Below are positions 1 to 5,869 of a stretch of 5,906 bases of DNA, one piece after another. Positions within the stretch are counted from its first letter, which is position 1. Each line of letters starts with the position of its first letter. The notes under the pieces were generated by a model, which had not been told where the DNA came from, made no database searches, and saw only the letters and a program-made list of their open reading frames with translations. The stretch comes from Betaproteobacteria bacterium (GTDB lineage Bacteria > Pseudomonadota > Gammaproteobacteria > Burkholderiales > Gallionellaceae). Location: positions 1 through 5,906 of the forward strand of contig JAGWMH010000121.1 of NCBI GenBank assembly GCA_028871775.1, given 5' to 3'. Both the position numbers and the translations under genes were made by a program.

Positions 1-11
1 TTCCGCGCCTT

Positions 12-46
12 GCATTTGGGTGAACTTTGAATTTTTAGAGGCACCC
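12..46 (+). repeat. Terminal-repeat copy of the MITE-like element, at the window edge
   Basis: These 35 bases match the reverse complement of 2408-2442, the left end of the element at 2407-2641, at 29 of 35 positions by eye, and all six differences are transitions. The segment ends in AGAGGCACCC followed by TA, just as the right end of the other element ends in AGAGGCGCCC followed by TA. It is therefore probably the right-hand end of a second element that runs off the left edge of the window. It could instead be a solitary remnant, since the rest is not visible. It lies about 75 bases upstream of the rppH start. Confidence 0.6.
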
Positions 47-110
47 TACGAGAAAGCTTTTCATCTGCCGTGAAATGTGAAAAAATCCACCCCATCGAAA
101 TTAACCGAAC

Positions 111-116
111 AGGTGG
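111..116 (+). promoter_or_regulatory. Ribosome binding site deciding the rppH start
   Basis: AGGTGG sits five bases before the ATG at 122. An in-frame GTG at 77 lies further upstream but has no comparable purine-rich site close to it. This favours translation from 122. Confidence 0.6.
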
Positions 117-121
117 CGAAG

Positions 122-646
122 ATGGTTGACCGTGATGGTTACCGCCCCAATGTCGGCATCATTCTCACTAACGCCAAGAACCAGGTGTTCTGGGGCAGAC
201 GCATCAGGCAGGATTCATGGCAGTTCCCGCAAGGCGGCATCCAGCACGGTGAAACGCCGGAGCAGGCGATGTACCGCGAATTGCAGGAAGAAGTCGGGCT
301 GCAGCCTTGCCATGTCCGGATACTCGGCCGCACGCGCGAGTGGATGCGTTACGAGGTGCCGCAGCACTGGGTGAAGCGTGAGTGGCGCGGCAGTTACAAG
401 GGGCAGAAGCAGATCTGGTTTCTGCTGCGCCTGGTCGGGCGCGACTGCGATGTCTGCCTGCGTGCCTCCTGCCACCCCGAGTTTGATGCATGGCGCTGGA
501 ACGATTACTGGGTCGAGATGGACAGCGTGATCGAGTTCAAGCGCGAGGTCTATCGCCTGGCTTTGAACGAGCTGGTGCGTTATTTGCCGCCCGTCAAATC
601 AGCGAAACATTACGCTGCGCACAGACAAGCTCAGGGCAGTCACTGA
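122..646 (+). CDS. rppH: RNA pyrophosphohydrolase RppH (Nudix hydrolase)
   Basis: This 174-residue Nudix hydrolase is expected to remove pyrophosphate from the 5' end of triphosphorylated (or diphosphorylated) transcripts in the cytoplasm, which opens mRNA to RNase E-type decay. The N-terminus [13 protein letters not shown] and the segment SWQFPQGGI are typical of the family. A perfect Nudix box (G-x5-E-x7-REL-x-EE-x-GL) spans residues 38-60. E53, E56, E57 and the distal E120 in HPEFDAW fall at exactly the numbers of the E. coli catalytic glutamates when counting from the ATG at 122. That agreement, plus the AGGTGG site, is why I prefer 122 to the in-frame GTG at 77, which would add 15 residues. 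The C-terminal tail after about residue 155 is not conserved. The gene is followed after 24 bases by the CBS protein, so the two probably share a transcript. Family assignment is very secure; in vivo substrates are inferred from homology. Confidence 0.96.
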   Translation: MVDRDGYRPNVGIILTNAKNQVFWGRRIRQDSWQFPQGGIQHGETPEQAMYRELQEEVGLQPCHVRILGRTREWMRYEVPQHWVKREWRGSYKGQKQIWFLLRLVGRDCDVCLRASCHPEFDAWRWNDYWVEMDSVIEFKREVYRLALNELVRYLPPVKSAKHYAAHRQAQGSH

Positions 647-660
647 TACACAATTATTTT

Positions 661-665
661 AAGGA
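661..665 (+). promoter_or_regulatory. Ribosome binding site deciding the CBS-protein start
   Basis: AAGGA ends five bases before the ATG at 671. The ATG at 665 overlaps this site and would leave no spacer, so 671 is the likelier start. Confidence 0.5.
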
Positions 666-670
666 TGAAA

Positions 671-1204
671 ATGATCAAAGAATACTCCCCCCTGAAGGCA
701 CACCCGTTCAAGCCCAGCACAACATTTGCGCGTCCAACGCAAGTGCTGCCGGAACGGGTTACGCTGGAAGATTCTGCGCTCAGCGTCATGACCGACCTGA
801 GGCGCGTGTCGGTGGTTAACGTGCGTGCCAAAACCCCGATGGACAAGGCTAACGACAAGATGATCCGCTACGGTGTGCGCATGCTGCTGGTGCTGGATGA
901 TGCCGACAAGGTCGTGGGCCTGCTGACTGCAACCGACATTCTGGGCGAAAAACCCATGCTCTTCCTGAAGGACATGGGTGGCACCCATGCCGACATTATG
1001 GTGCGCGACATCATGACGTTGCAGCGTGAGATTGAAGTACTGAAATTGCAGGATGTGCAGGGCGCCAAAGTGGGCCATATCACTGCCACCCTGAAACAGG
1101 CAGGCCGCCAGCATGCCATAGTGGTGGAAGAAAGCGGCGATGGCAGCCAGATCGTTTGCGGCCTGTTTTCCTCAACGCAGATTGCGCGCCAATTGGGCGC
1201 GTAA
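671..1204 (+). CDS. Two-CBS-domain protein
   Basis: This 177-residue soluble protein appears to consist of a tandem CBS (Bateman) module after an N-terminal lead of about 40 residues. The first repeat covers roughly residues 45-100 and includes VRMLLVLDDADKVVGLLTATDIL, reported here only as the pattern of a beta-strand, an acidic turn, VVGLLT and a D-I-L helix. The second runs from about 105 to the end, with AIVVEESGDG and CGLFSSTQIARQLGA repeating the same pattern in weaker form. CBS pairs usually bind adenine nucleotides (AMP, ATP, S-adenosylmethionine) and act as energy or metabolite sensors. No catalytic or membrane domain is fused, so any partner must be a separate protein. The start at 671 is chosen over 665 because of SD spacing. 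The gene follows rppH by 24 bases and is probably co-transcribed with it. Ligand and partner are unknown, and I do not assign a symbol. Confidence 0.88.
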   Translation: MIKEYSPLKAHPFKPSTTFARPTQVLPERVTLEDSALSVMTDLRRVSVVNVRAKTPMDKANDKMIRYGVRMLLVLDDADKVVGLLTATDILGEKPMLFLKDMGGTHADIMVRDIMTLQREIEVLKLQDVQGAKVGHITATLKQAGRQHAIVVEESGDGSQIVCGLFSSTQIARQLGA

Positions 1205-1208
1205 ACTC

Positions 1209-1245
1209 GTGCCGCGCACACTTTGAAATGGAATCAATGCGGCAC
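1209..1245 (+). repeat. Inverted repeat downstream of the CBS gene
   Basis: GTGCCGC (1209-1215) pairs perfectly with GCGGCAC (1239-1245) across a 23-base loop, starting five bases after the stop codon. It could help end the rppH-CBS transcript, but no T-run follows, so it is not a canonical intrinsic terminator. Confidence 0.3.
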
Positions 1246-1275
1246 CCAGCGCGCCGCTTGTCACTGAATCTATGG

Positions 1276-1290
1276 TAAGAATTATTCTCA
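1276..1290 (+). promoter_or_regulatory. Candidate Fur box upstream of the lipoprotein gene
   Basis: TAAGAATTATTCTCA is a 7-1-7 palindrome whose half-sites differ at one position. It matches the Fur 7-1-7 consensus (TGATAATnATTATCA) at 11 of the 14 specified positions. It lies eight bases upstream of the predicted -35 box and so is centred about 50 bases before the predicted transcription start. Placement upstream of, rather than over, the promoter makes the direction of any regulation unclear. AT-rich palindromes can arise by chance, so this is a candidate only. Confidence 0.38.
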
Positions 1291-1298
1291 AGTTTTGT

Positions 1299-1329
1299 TT
1301 TACAGGCAAATTCCCCCCTTTGTTATACT
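1299..1329 (+). promoter_or_regulatory. Sigma-70-type promoter with extended -10
   Basis: TTTACA (1299-1304) resembles a -35 box. TGTTATACT (1321-1329) is an extended -10 element (TG-n-TATACT, five of six against TATAAT). The spacer is 19 bases, longer than ideal, but the extended -10 can compensate. Transcription would start near 1336, which leaves about 23 bases of leader before the ATG at 1359. It also rules against the in-frame ATG at 1272, which lies upstream of the promoter. Confidence 0.6.
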
Positions 1330-1358
1330 CACGCTATCGTGATTTCTGGATAAGTGTG

Positions 1359-2384
1359 ATGAAACAATTCTTGCAACGAGCTCTCCTGAGTATGGTGGCG
1401 GCGTCTGCGGTTGGCTGCTCCGACATGAGCATGCCCTCCATGGGCGGCATGTTCGGTGGCGAAGGCGGCTCTGCCATCCGCGCCAAGGATAGCAAAAAAC
1501 CCAACCCCAATGCGCCGTTGCTGAAATATGCCGCCAGTATCCGCATCAACCGTTACACGGATGCCCGCAAGATGGGCAACCCGCGCAAGATAGGGACGGG
1601 TGCGGAAAATGTATCCGGCATGAGCGGAAAGGACATCGTGCTGGATGAGGATGTTGCCACTATGGTGACCAGTGCAATGAAGACGCGCCTGGATGACACC
1701 GGTTTTCAGGTGAGCGAGGCGCAGAATGGCAATGCGCTGTTTGAGCTGAGCGGTGTGGTGAAGGAGCTTACCCTCAACGTCAAGAATCGCGACGAAATAT
1801 CCATCTCGATAGAAACCTCACTGAAAGATTTGAATACGGGCAAGGTGGTGTGGTCCGGCATCGTGGCGGAAAAGGATGACCGTTTCGCGGGCGTGTCGGG
1901 CAACAATAAGGACGATGTCGCCAGGTACCTGCATAAGGAATTGGGCATTGTCACCGAGAAAACCGCCGAGGCGATCAGCGCCAGCCTGATGGTTGTGCGC
2001 CCCGAGCTGTTCAACCTGACACCCGGCACCAAGGCTGTCCCCGGCGTGACCGTGCTGGTTGCGCCAACGGTTGCCAACCCGCCTGCACCAGCACTTCCCG
2101 CGCAGCAGGTTGCGCCGATACCCACGGTGAATACCGTAGCTCCGGCGCAGGTATACACGCCGCAAGCCACCACAACGACCGGCTTGCTGCTGGTCAATAC
2201 CATCCCTGCGCGCGCCAAGGTCTATCTGGACGGGGTGTACTACGGCCTGTCGCCGCTACGCCTGGAAATGGAGCCGGGTGTGCATACCATCAGCGTGAAA
2301 ATGGAAGGCTACCGGATGGTGTCCGAGAAGGTGTCGGTGCGCAAGGGAGACAGCACCGAGATGGATCTGAGCCTGGAACACTAA
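1359..2384 (+). CDS. Predicted outer-membrane lipoprotein with C-terminal PEGA domain
   Basis: This protein has 341 residues. A signal peptide with a charged start (MKQFLQR) and hydrophobic core ends in a lipobox-like AVGC, giving lipidation at C20. Residue +2 is Ser rather than Asp, which predicts sorting to the outer membrane. A short Met/Gly-rich stretch (residues 23-35) follows. Residues about 50-195 form an alpha/beta domain I do not recognise with certainty: a strand (AASIRINRYTDAR), a helix carrying MVTSAMKTRLDDTGFQV, then strands around FELSGVVKEL and VVWSGIVAEKDD. The pattern recalls YajG- or CsgG-like lipoproteins. A Pro/Ala/Thr-rich linker (about 208-272) leads to a PEGA domain (275-341) with IPARAKVYLDG, GLSPLRL, EPGVHTISV and EGYR. 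PEGA domains are found on surface or envelope-anchored proteins. An in-frame ATG at 1272 would add 29 residues lacking signal-peptide character and lies upstream of the promoter, so I reject it. The gene stands alone and convergent to dut; a Fur-like site upstream hints at iron control. Function is unknown. Confidence 0.85.
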   Translation: MKQFLQRALLSMVAASAVGCSDMSMPSMGGMFGGEGGSAIRAKDSKKPNPNAPLLKYAASIRINRYTDARKMGNPRKIGTGAENVSGMSGKDIVLDEDVATMVTSAMKTRLDDTGFQVSEAQNGNALFELSGVVKELTLNVKNRDEISISIETSLKDLNTGKVVWSGIVAEKDDRFAGVSGNNKDDVARYLHKELGIVTEKTAEAISASLMVVRPELFNLTPGTKAVPGVTVLVAPTVANPPAPALPAQQVAPIPTVNTVAPAQVYTPQATTTTGLLLVNTIPARAKVYLDGVYYGLSPLRLEMEPGVHTISVKMEGYRMVSEKVSVRKGDSTEMDLSLEH

Positions 2385-2466
2385 AAACAAAATACCGGGA
2401 ACTAATTGGGCGCTTCTAGAAATTCAGAGTTCGTCCAAATGCCCCACAAGGGGACGCCGATCTACT

Positions 2467-2482
2467 ACGGGCTAAAGCCCGT
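2467..2482. repeat. Small perfect hairpin inside the element
   Basis: ACGGGC, loop TAAA, GCCCGT: a six-base perfect stem, similar in style to REP-type palindromes. No T-run follows on either strand. Confidence 0.45.
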
Positions 2483-2530
2483 GTGGAATCGTCAGCAAGG
2501 CGCGAAGAGAAGTAAGCAGGCAAGCCTTGT

Positions 2531-2596
2531 AGCGGCTGCTCGCAAAAAATTTTAGCAGCGCCGCATATGGCTTATATGTAAGCAAGAAAATTTTTG
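2531..2596. other. Hairpin and A/T-tract region inside the element
   Basis: CTGCT (2535-2539) can pair with AGCAG (2554-2558) around an A/T-rich loop. GCTTA (2570-2574) pairs with TAAGC (2579-2583) around TATG. The second hairpin is followed after a short A-rich gap by a T-run (2591-2595). Similar strings (GCAAAAAATTTT and GCAAGAAAATTTTT) occur twice. This could slow or end transcription of the upstream lipoprotein gene, but it is not a clear intrinsic terminator. Confidence 0.25.
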
Positions 2597-2640
2597 AGTA
2601 ACACAGCAGTTGGAATGAAATCTGGATTTATAGAGGCGCC

Positions 2641-3093
2641 CTAATGTTTGCCGGTGCTGCCAAACCCTCCGCTCCCGCGCTGGCTCATGGGAAAATCCGC
2701 GACGATGTTGAGCTGCATTTGCAGCACCGGCACGATCACCAGTTGCGCCATGCGTTCCAGCGGCATCAGCGTGAACGGGTGATGGCCGCGATTCCAGATC
2801 GAAACAAAAATTTGCCCCTGGTAATCCGAATCAATCAGCCCGACCAGGTTGCCGAGCACGATGCCGTGCTTGTGGCCGAGGCCGGAGCGCGGCAGGATCA
2901 CCGCGGCGCAGTGCGGGTCGGCAAGGTGGATGGCGATGCCGCTCGGGACGAGTTCGCACTGGCCGGGCTGGATGACCATACTGCTGTCTATGCAGGCGCG
3001 CAGGTCTATGCCCGCCGAGCCCGGCGTGGCATAGGCGGGAGGATGGTCGTGCAGGCGCGGGTCGAGAATTTTCACATCCACGGTTTTTTTCAT
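2641..3093 (-). CDS. dut: dUTP diphosphatase (dUTPase), homotrimeric type
   Basis: This 150-residue enzyme hydrolyses dUTP to dUMP and pyrophosphate, which keeps uracil out of DNA and supplies dUMP for thymidylate synthesis in the cytoplasm. All five trimeric dUTPase motifs are present in order: AGIDLRA (27-33), [11 protein letters not shown] (68-78), [13 protein letters not shown] (81-93) with the catalytic Asp at D90 as in E. coli, [11 protein letters not shown] (113-123), and the C-terminal lid [10 protein letters not shown] (139-148). Length is typical and the protein looks complete. The ATG overlaps the coaBC stop codon as ATGA, and AAGGAA (3101-3106 on the reverse strand) provides a ribosome site inside coaBC, so translation is probably coupled. 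The TAG stop lies exactly at the edge of the MITE-like element, whose terminal base supplies the G of the stop codon. Confidence 0.97.
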   Translation of the reverse strand: MKKTVDVKILDPRLHDHPPAYATPGSAGIDLRACIDSSMVIQPGQCELVPSGIAIHLADPHCAAVILPRSGLGHKHGIVLGNLVGLIDSDYQGQIFVSIWNRGHHPFTLMPLERMAQLVIVPVLQMQLNIVADFPMSQRGSGGFGSTGKH

Positions 3094-4322
3094 CGCTGTT
3101 TTCCTTGTTGGTAGAGTATAACGATGTGCTGCACCAAGGCACGCGCCAGCGTGAGCTTGTCCGTCCGCGGCAGCACATGCTCGCCCGCATCGTCAAATAA
3201 AATCAGTTCGTTTTCATCTGCGCCGATGGCCTGCTGCGCCAGGTTGGCGGCAAGCAGCGGAATCTTTTTCGCCTTGCGTTTGGCCTTGGCCTGCTCGCGC
3301 AGATTTTCGCTCTCGGCCGCGAAGCCCACGCAGAACGGCGGTTTGGGCAGATTCGCCACATAGGCCAGAATGTCCGGATTGGGCAGCAGTTCCAGCGTCA
3401 GCGTGTCCGCGCTCTTCTTGATTTTCTGCTCGCTGGGCTGTGCGGCGCGGTAATCGGCCACCGCCGCCACGCCGATAAAAATGTCGGCATCCGCCACATG
3501 CTGTTTTACCGCATCGAACATTTCTGCAGCACTGGTGACATCCACCACCCGCGCACCCTGCGTTTTGGGTAATGCCGTCGGGCCGGAGACCAGCGTCACC
3601 TGCGCGCCCAGTTCCAGCGCGGCCTGCGCCACGGCATAGCCCATCTTGCCGGAGCTGCGGTTGGTAATCCCGCGCACCGCATCTATCGCCTCATAAGTCG
3701 GCCCGGCGGTGATGAGAACCCTTACGCCTTCTAACTCCCTCTCCCGCTTGCGGGAGAGGGCTAGGGAGAGGGGGGTATTTTGCAAAAACGCCACAATATC
3801 TCGCGCCAACTCTTCCGCTTCCAGCATCCGCCCCATCCCCTCTTCGCCGCACGCCTGCGCGCCGCTGCAAGGCCCAAGCAGGGTTACTCCGTCACGCCCC
3901 AGTTGCGCGATGTTGCGCTGTGTCGCCGCATTGGCCCACATCTGCCTGTTCATCGCCGAGGCGACCAGCAGCGGGCAATCGCGTGCCAGGCACAGTGTGG
4001 AAAGCAGATCGTCGGCCAGGCCGTGCGCCAGCTTGGCGATGAAATCCGCCGTGGCCGGGGCGATCACGATGGCGTCGGCGGTACGGCTGGTATCGATGTG
4101 TGCCATGCCGCTTTCAGCAGCGCCCCACTGATTGACCAGCACCGGGCGGCCAGTCAACGCCTGCATGGTGGCAGGCGTTATAAAGTGGCACGCCGCCTCG
4201 GTCATCGCCACCTGCACTTCCACTCCCTGCTTCATCAACAGGCGCGCCAGCTCCGCCGCCTTGTAGGCGGCGATGCCTCCGGTGAGGCCGAGCACGATGT
4301 GTTTTTTGAGTTCTTGTTTCAT
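3090..4322 (-). CDS. coaBC: Bifunctional phosphopantothenoylcysteine decarboxylase / phosphopantothenate-cysteine ligase
   Basis: CoaBC (Dfp) joins cysteine to 4'-phosphopantothenate using CTP and then decarboxylates the product to 4'-phosphopantetheine, two central steps of coenzyme A synthesis. The 410-residue protein opens with the flavoprotein CoaC domain: [10 protein letters not shown] (12-21), catalytic H75 in MAHID, PATAD (89-93), N125 in AMNRQMW and C158 in GAQACG. These residue numbers equal those of E. coli Dfp when the start is the ATG at 4322, which supports that start. The CoaB domain begins near 200 with LITAGPTYE. It has [10 protein letters not shown] with N221, equivalent to E. 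coli N210, and KIKK at 300-303, equivalent to the K289 region. The offset of 11 comes from the interdomain linker, where residues 183-197 are encoded by a palindromic repeat. Neither this ATG nor the one at 4334 has a clear Shine-Dalgarno sequence. A longer frame back to 4667 runs antisense through radC and is not real. Confidence 0.96.
   Translation of the reverse strand: MKQELKKHIVLGLTGGIAAYKAAELARLLMKQGVEVQVAMTEAACHFITPATMQALTGRPVLVNQWGAAESGMAHIDTSRTADAIVIAPATADFIAKLAHGLADDLLSTLCLARDCPLLVASAMNRQMWANAATQRNIAQLGRDGVTLLGPCSGAQACGEEGMGRMLEAEELARDIVAFLQNTPLSLALSRKRERELEGVRVLITAGPTYEAIDAVRGITNRSSGKMGYAVAQAALELGAQVTLVSGPTALPKTQGARVVDVTSAAEMFDAVKQHVADADIFIGVAAVADYRAAQPSEQKIKKSADTLTLELLPNPDILAYVANLPKPPFCVGFAAESENLREQAKAKRKAKKIPLLAANLAQQAIGADENELILFDDAGEHVLPRTDKLTLARALVQHIVILYQQGKQR
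3735..3775. repeat. CCCTCTCCC/GGGAGAGGG palindromic repeat inside coaBC
   Basis: CCCTCTCCCGC (3737-3747) and GCGGGAGAGGG (3750-3760) form a perfect 11-base stem around TT. A third arm, GGGAGAGGGG, follows at 3764-3773 after a three-base CTA spacer. This is the kind of interspersed palindrome found in many copies in proteobacterial genomes, normally between genes. Here it lies in the coaBC reading frame and keeps it open, coding on the reverse strand for a short charged peptide around [13 protein letters not shown] between the CoaC and CoaB domains. Confidence 0.75.
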
Positions 4323-4345
4323 AATGCTGTGCATCTTACAAGAAA

Positions 4346-4351
4346 GTGAGG
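4346..4351 (+). promoter_or_regulatory. Ribosome binding site deciding the radC start
   Basis: GTGAGG lies five bases before the ATG at 4357. The in-frame ATG at 4273 is inside coaBC on the opposite strand and would add 28 non-homologous residues. Confidence 0.55.
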
Positions 4352-4356
4352 CTGTT

Positions 4357-5031
4357 ATGGCAATCACGGACTGGCCCGAAGGCGAACGCCCCAGGGAGAA
4401 GCTGCTCCAGCGCGGCGCAGCTTCACTCTCCGACGCCGAGTTGCTGGCGATCTTTTTGCGTACCGGCGTGAAGGGGCAGAGTGCGGTGGACTTGGCGCGT
4501 GATCTGCTCACCCGCTTTGGCAGCCTCACGCAACTGTTCGCCGCCGGTAAGCTAGATTTCTGCGAAATGCACGGCATGGGGCAGGCGAAATTCGTGCAAC
4601 TGCAAGCGGTACAGGAAATGTCTCGGCGCGCCTTGAAGGAAGAATTGCAGCGCGGCGACGCGCTCAACTCGCCGCGTGCGGTGCGCGACTATTTGCAGCT
4701 ATTGCTCGGCGGGCGGCAACAGGAAGTCTTTCTGGTGCTGTTTCTCGATACCCAGCATTGCGTGATTGCCTCGGAAGAGTTATTCCACGGCACGCTCAGC
4801 CAGACCAGCGTGTATCCGCGCGAAGTGGTCAAACGCGCCCTGGCGCATAATGCCGCTGCCGTGATTTTCGCGCACAACCACCCCTCCGGCGTGGCCGAAC
4901 CGAGCCAGTCCGACCAGCATCTCACCACCGCGCTCAAGCAGGCATTGGGGCTGGTGGACGTGCGCGTGCTGGATCATTTCATCGTGGCGGGGATGGGGTG
5001 TTTGTCGTTCGCGGAGCGCGGTTTGCTGTGA
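4357..5031 (+). CDS. radC: RadC family protein (JAB/MPN metalloprotease-like domain)
   Basis: This 224-residue protein matches the usual full length of the RadC family. The N-terminus ([37 protein letters not shown]) is the conserved UPF0758-type region. A helix-hairpin-helix-like segment follows at about 66-92 ([15 protein letters not shown]). The C-terminal half is a JAB1/MPN-type domain with the metal-binding signature HNHPSG...PSQSD, placing H173, H175 and D186 as likely ligands. The family was named for a supposed repair role in E. coli that was later attributed to another gene, so the true function is unsettled. The start at 4357 has a GTGAGG ribosome site and gives standard length. The gene diverges from coaBC with 34 bases between starts, an arrangement shared with E. 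coli. CATAAT at 4320-4325 is a possible -10 box but no good -35 accompanies it. Its 3' end overlaps that of the FNT gene by 58 bases. Confidence 0.94.
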   Translation: MAITDWPEGERPREKLLQRGAASLSDAELLAIFLRTGVKGQSAVDLARDLLTRFGSLTQLFAAGKLDFCEMHGMGQAKFVQLQAVQEMSRRALKEELQRGDALNSPRAVRDYLQLLLGGRQQEVFLVLFLDTQHCVIASEELFHGTLSQTSVYPREVVKRALAHNAAAVIFAHNHPSGVAEPSQSDQHLTTALKQALGLVDVRVLDHFIVAGMGCLSFAERGLL

Positions 5032-5864
5032 CACGGTGTGGCTGTTGCGGGCTGGTTTGCACCGTGTTCCGCATGGCCGCCACCGTAGGTGGCATACAGA
5101 AGCACGCCGGTAAAAACCGTGCCGCCGACCAGGTTTCCCAGCGTGACCGGGATTTGATTCCAGAACCACCATTGATAAACACTGATATCGGCACCCAGCA
5201 ACATTGCGGTGGGTATCACGAACATGTTGACGACGGAGTGTTCAAACCCGAGTGCAAAAAACGTCATGACGGGCAGCCAGGGCGCCACGATCTTTCCGAT
5301 AGTGGAAGTGGAGATCATCCCCAGCACGACGCCCAGGGTTACCATCCAGTTGCAGAGGATGCCTTTGGTAAATGCGGTGAGCCAGCCCATGGAGCCCGCA
5401 TGCTGGTAGGCAAGCGTTTTGGCCTGGGCGACCGCGATGATCTTGTCCGCCAGCGCTCCGGGCGAAGCTGAAGCGCCGCCCAGCGTTATGACCAGCATCG
5501 CCCCGAACAGCAGGCTGCCCAGCAGGTTGCCCAGAAACACCCATCCCCAATTGCGCAACATTTCCCTGCTATTTATTTTTCCGTCGGCGGCGCTCATCGG
5601 CAATAGCGCGAAACTTCCGGTTACCAGTTCCAGCCCGAGCAGCACGATCATCACGAAGCCGACGGGAAAAATGACGCCTGCCACCAGTGCAGCCGCGCCC
5701 CCGGTAAAGCCATCGGATACCTTGAACGCAAGCGCGGTCGCATAGCCGAGCAGTGCACCGGAAAGGAAACCCCGGAGCAACATATCGCGAACACTGAGCG
5801 ACGCCTTGTTTTTTCCGGCGGCAATCAGCTGTTCAACCAACTTTATGGGTTGCGCGTAATCCAT
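4974..5864 (-). CDS. Formate/nitrite transporter (FNT) family channel
   Basis: This 296-residue integral inner-membrane protein should form a pentamer whose protomers conduct small monovalent anions such as formate, nitrite or hydrosulfide. About six hydrophobic segments can be picked out, near residues 28-48, 60-82, 105-128, 160-183, 193-215 and 235-260. The signature [13 protein letters not shown] places the central pore histidine at H209, the same number as in E. coli FocA. ELVTGS (79-84) corresponds to the broken-helix loop of FocA, and [13 protein letters not shown] is the typical last-helix motif. The ATG at 5864 has a strong AAAGGTGA site five bases upstream; an upstream GTG at 5873 lies within that site. 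The polar tail after about residue 262 is unlike the family, and its last 18 or so residues are antisense to radC. Substrate cannot be told from sequence, so I give no symbol such as focA or nirC. Confidence 0.92.
   Translation of the reverse strand: MDYAQPIKLVEQLIAAGKNKASLSVRDMLLRGFLSGALLGYATALAFKVSDGFTGGAAALVAGVIFPVGFVMIVLLGLELVTGSFALLPMSAADGKINSREMLRNWGWVFLGNLLGSLLFGAMLVITLGGASASPGALADKIIAVAQAKTLAYQHAGSMGWLTAFTKGILCNWMVTLGVVLGMISTSTIGKIVAPWLPVMTFFALGFEHSVVNMFVIPTAMLLGADISVYQWWFWNQIPVTLGNLVGGTVFTGVLLYATYGGGHAEHGANQPATATPCHSKPRSANDKHPIPATMK
5031..5067. repeat. Inverted repeat at the radC stop codon
   Basis: ACACGGTG (5031-5038) pairs perfectly with CACCGTGT (5060-5067) over a 21-base loop, beginning at the last base of the radC stop. 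It also lies inside the FNT reading frame. It may mark the end of the radC transcript, but no T-run follows on either strand. Confidence 0.3.
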
Positions 5865-5869
5865 GTTTA

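Larger units (their letters stand above)
2407..2641. mobile_element. MITE-like element with inverted terminal repeats
   Basis: The left end GGGCGCTTCTAGAAATTC... (2408-2432) and the right end (2617-2641, read on the reverse strand) agree at 21 of 25 positions, forming imperfect inverted terminal repeats. The ends are flanked by the direct repeat TAAT (2403-2406 and 2642-2645). This extends to CTAAT (2402-2406 and 2641-2645) if the last C of the element is shared, so the exact boundary is uncertain by a base. No open reading frame of useful length lies inside. The interior holds small hairpins and A/T tracts. Size, ends, flanking repeat and lack of coding all fit a miniature inverted-repeat transposable element moved in trans by a transposase elsewhere. 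A deleted insertion sequence is the alternative. A related end is present at 12-46. The element fills the gap between two convergent genes. Confidence 0.65.

Noticed and set aside
77..121. In-frame GTG extension of rppH
   Set aside because: The ATG at 122 has a good AGGTGG site and gives catalytic residue numbers identical to E. coli RppH; the 15 added residues have no family match.
659..1114. Reverse-strand frame antisense to the CBS gene
   Set aside because: His/Gln-rich, no family features, and opposite a well-supported coding region.
1272..1358. Upstream ATG extending the PEGA lipoprotein by 29 residues
   Set aside because: It lies upstream of the predicted promoter, overlaps the Fur-like palindrome, and would bury the signal peptide behind a non-signal segment.
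2407..2641. CRISPR array or riboswitch in the intergenic region
   Set aside because: There are no regularly spaced direct repeats, and the region sits between the 3' ends of convergent genes, where a riboswitch would have no downstream gene to control.
2644..3114. Forward frame antisense to dut
   Set aside because: All five dUTPase motifs are on the reverse strand; the forward translation is compositionally odd and lacks motifs.
3780..4349. Long forward frame antisense to coaBC
   Set aside because: The protein is His/Arg/Ala-rich without motifs, as expected for a shadow frame opposite a GC-rich gene with complete CoaC motifs.
4273..4356. Upstream extension of radC into coaBC
   Set aside because: Standard RadC length and the ribosome site both point to the ATG at 4357.
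4323..4667. Reverse-strand extension of coaBC over radC
   Set aside because: The region is antisense to the conserved radC N-terminus and encodes nothing like CoaC; family numbering supports 4322.
5079..5093. GCCACC-GTA-GGTGGC hairpin as a radC terminator
   Set aside because: It lies in FNT coding sequence (the Gly-rich end of the last helix) and has no T-run; codon repetition explains it well enough.
4998..5471. Forward frame antisense to the FNT gene
   Set aside because: The reverse strand carries the conserved FNT helices and the GFEHS motif; the forward product is a polar shadow translation.
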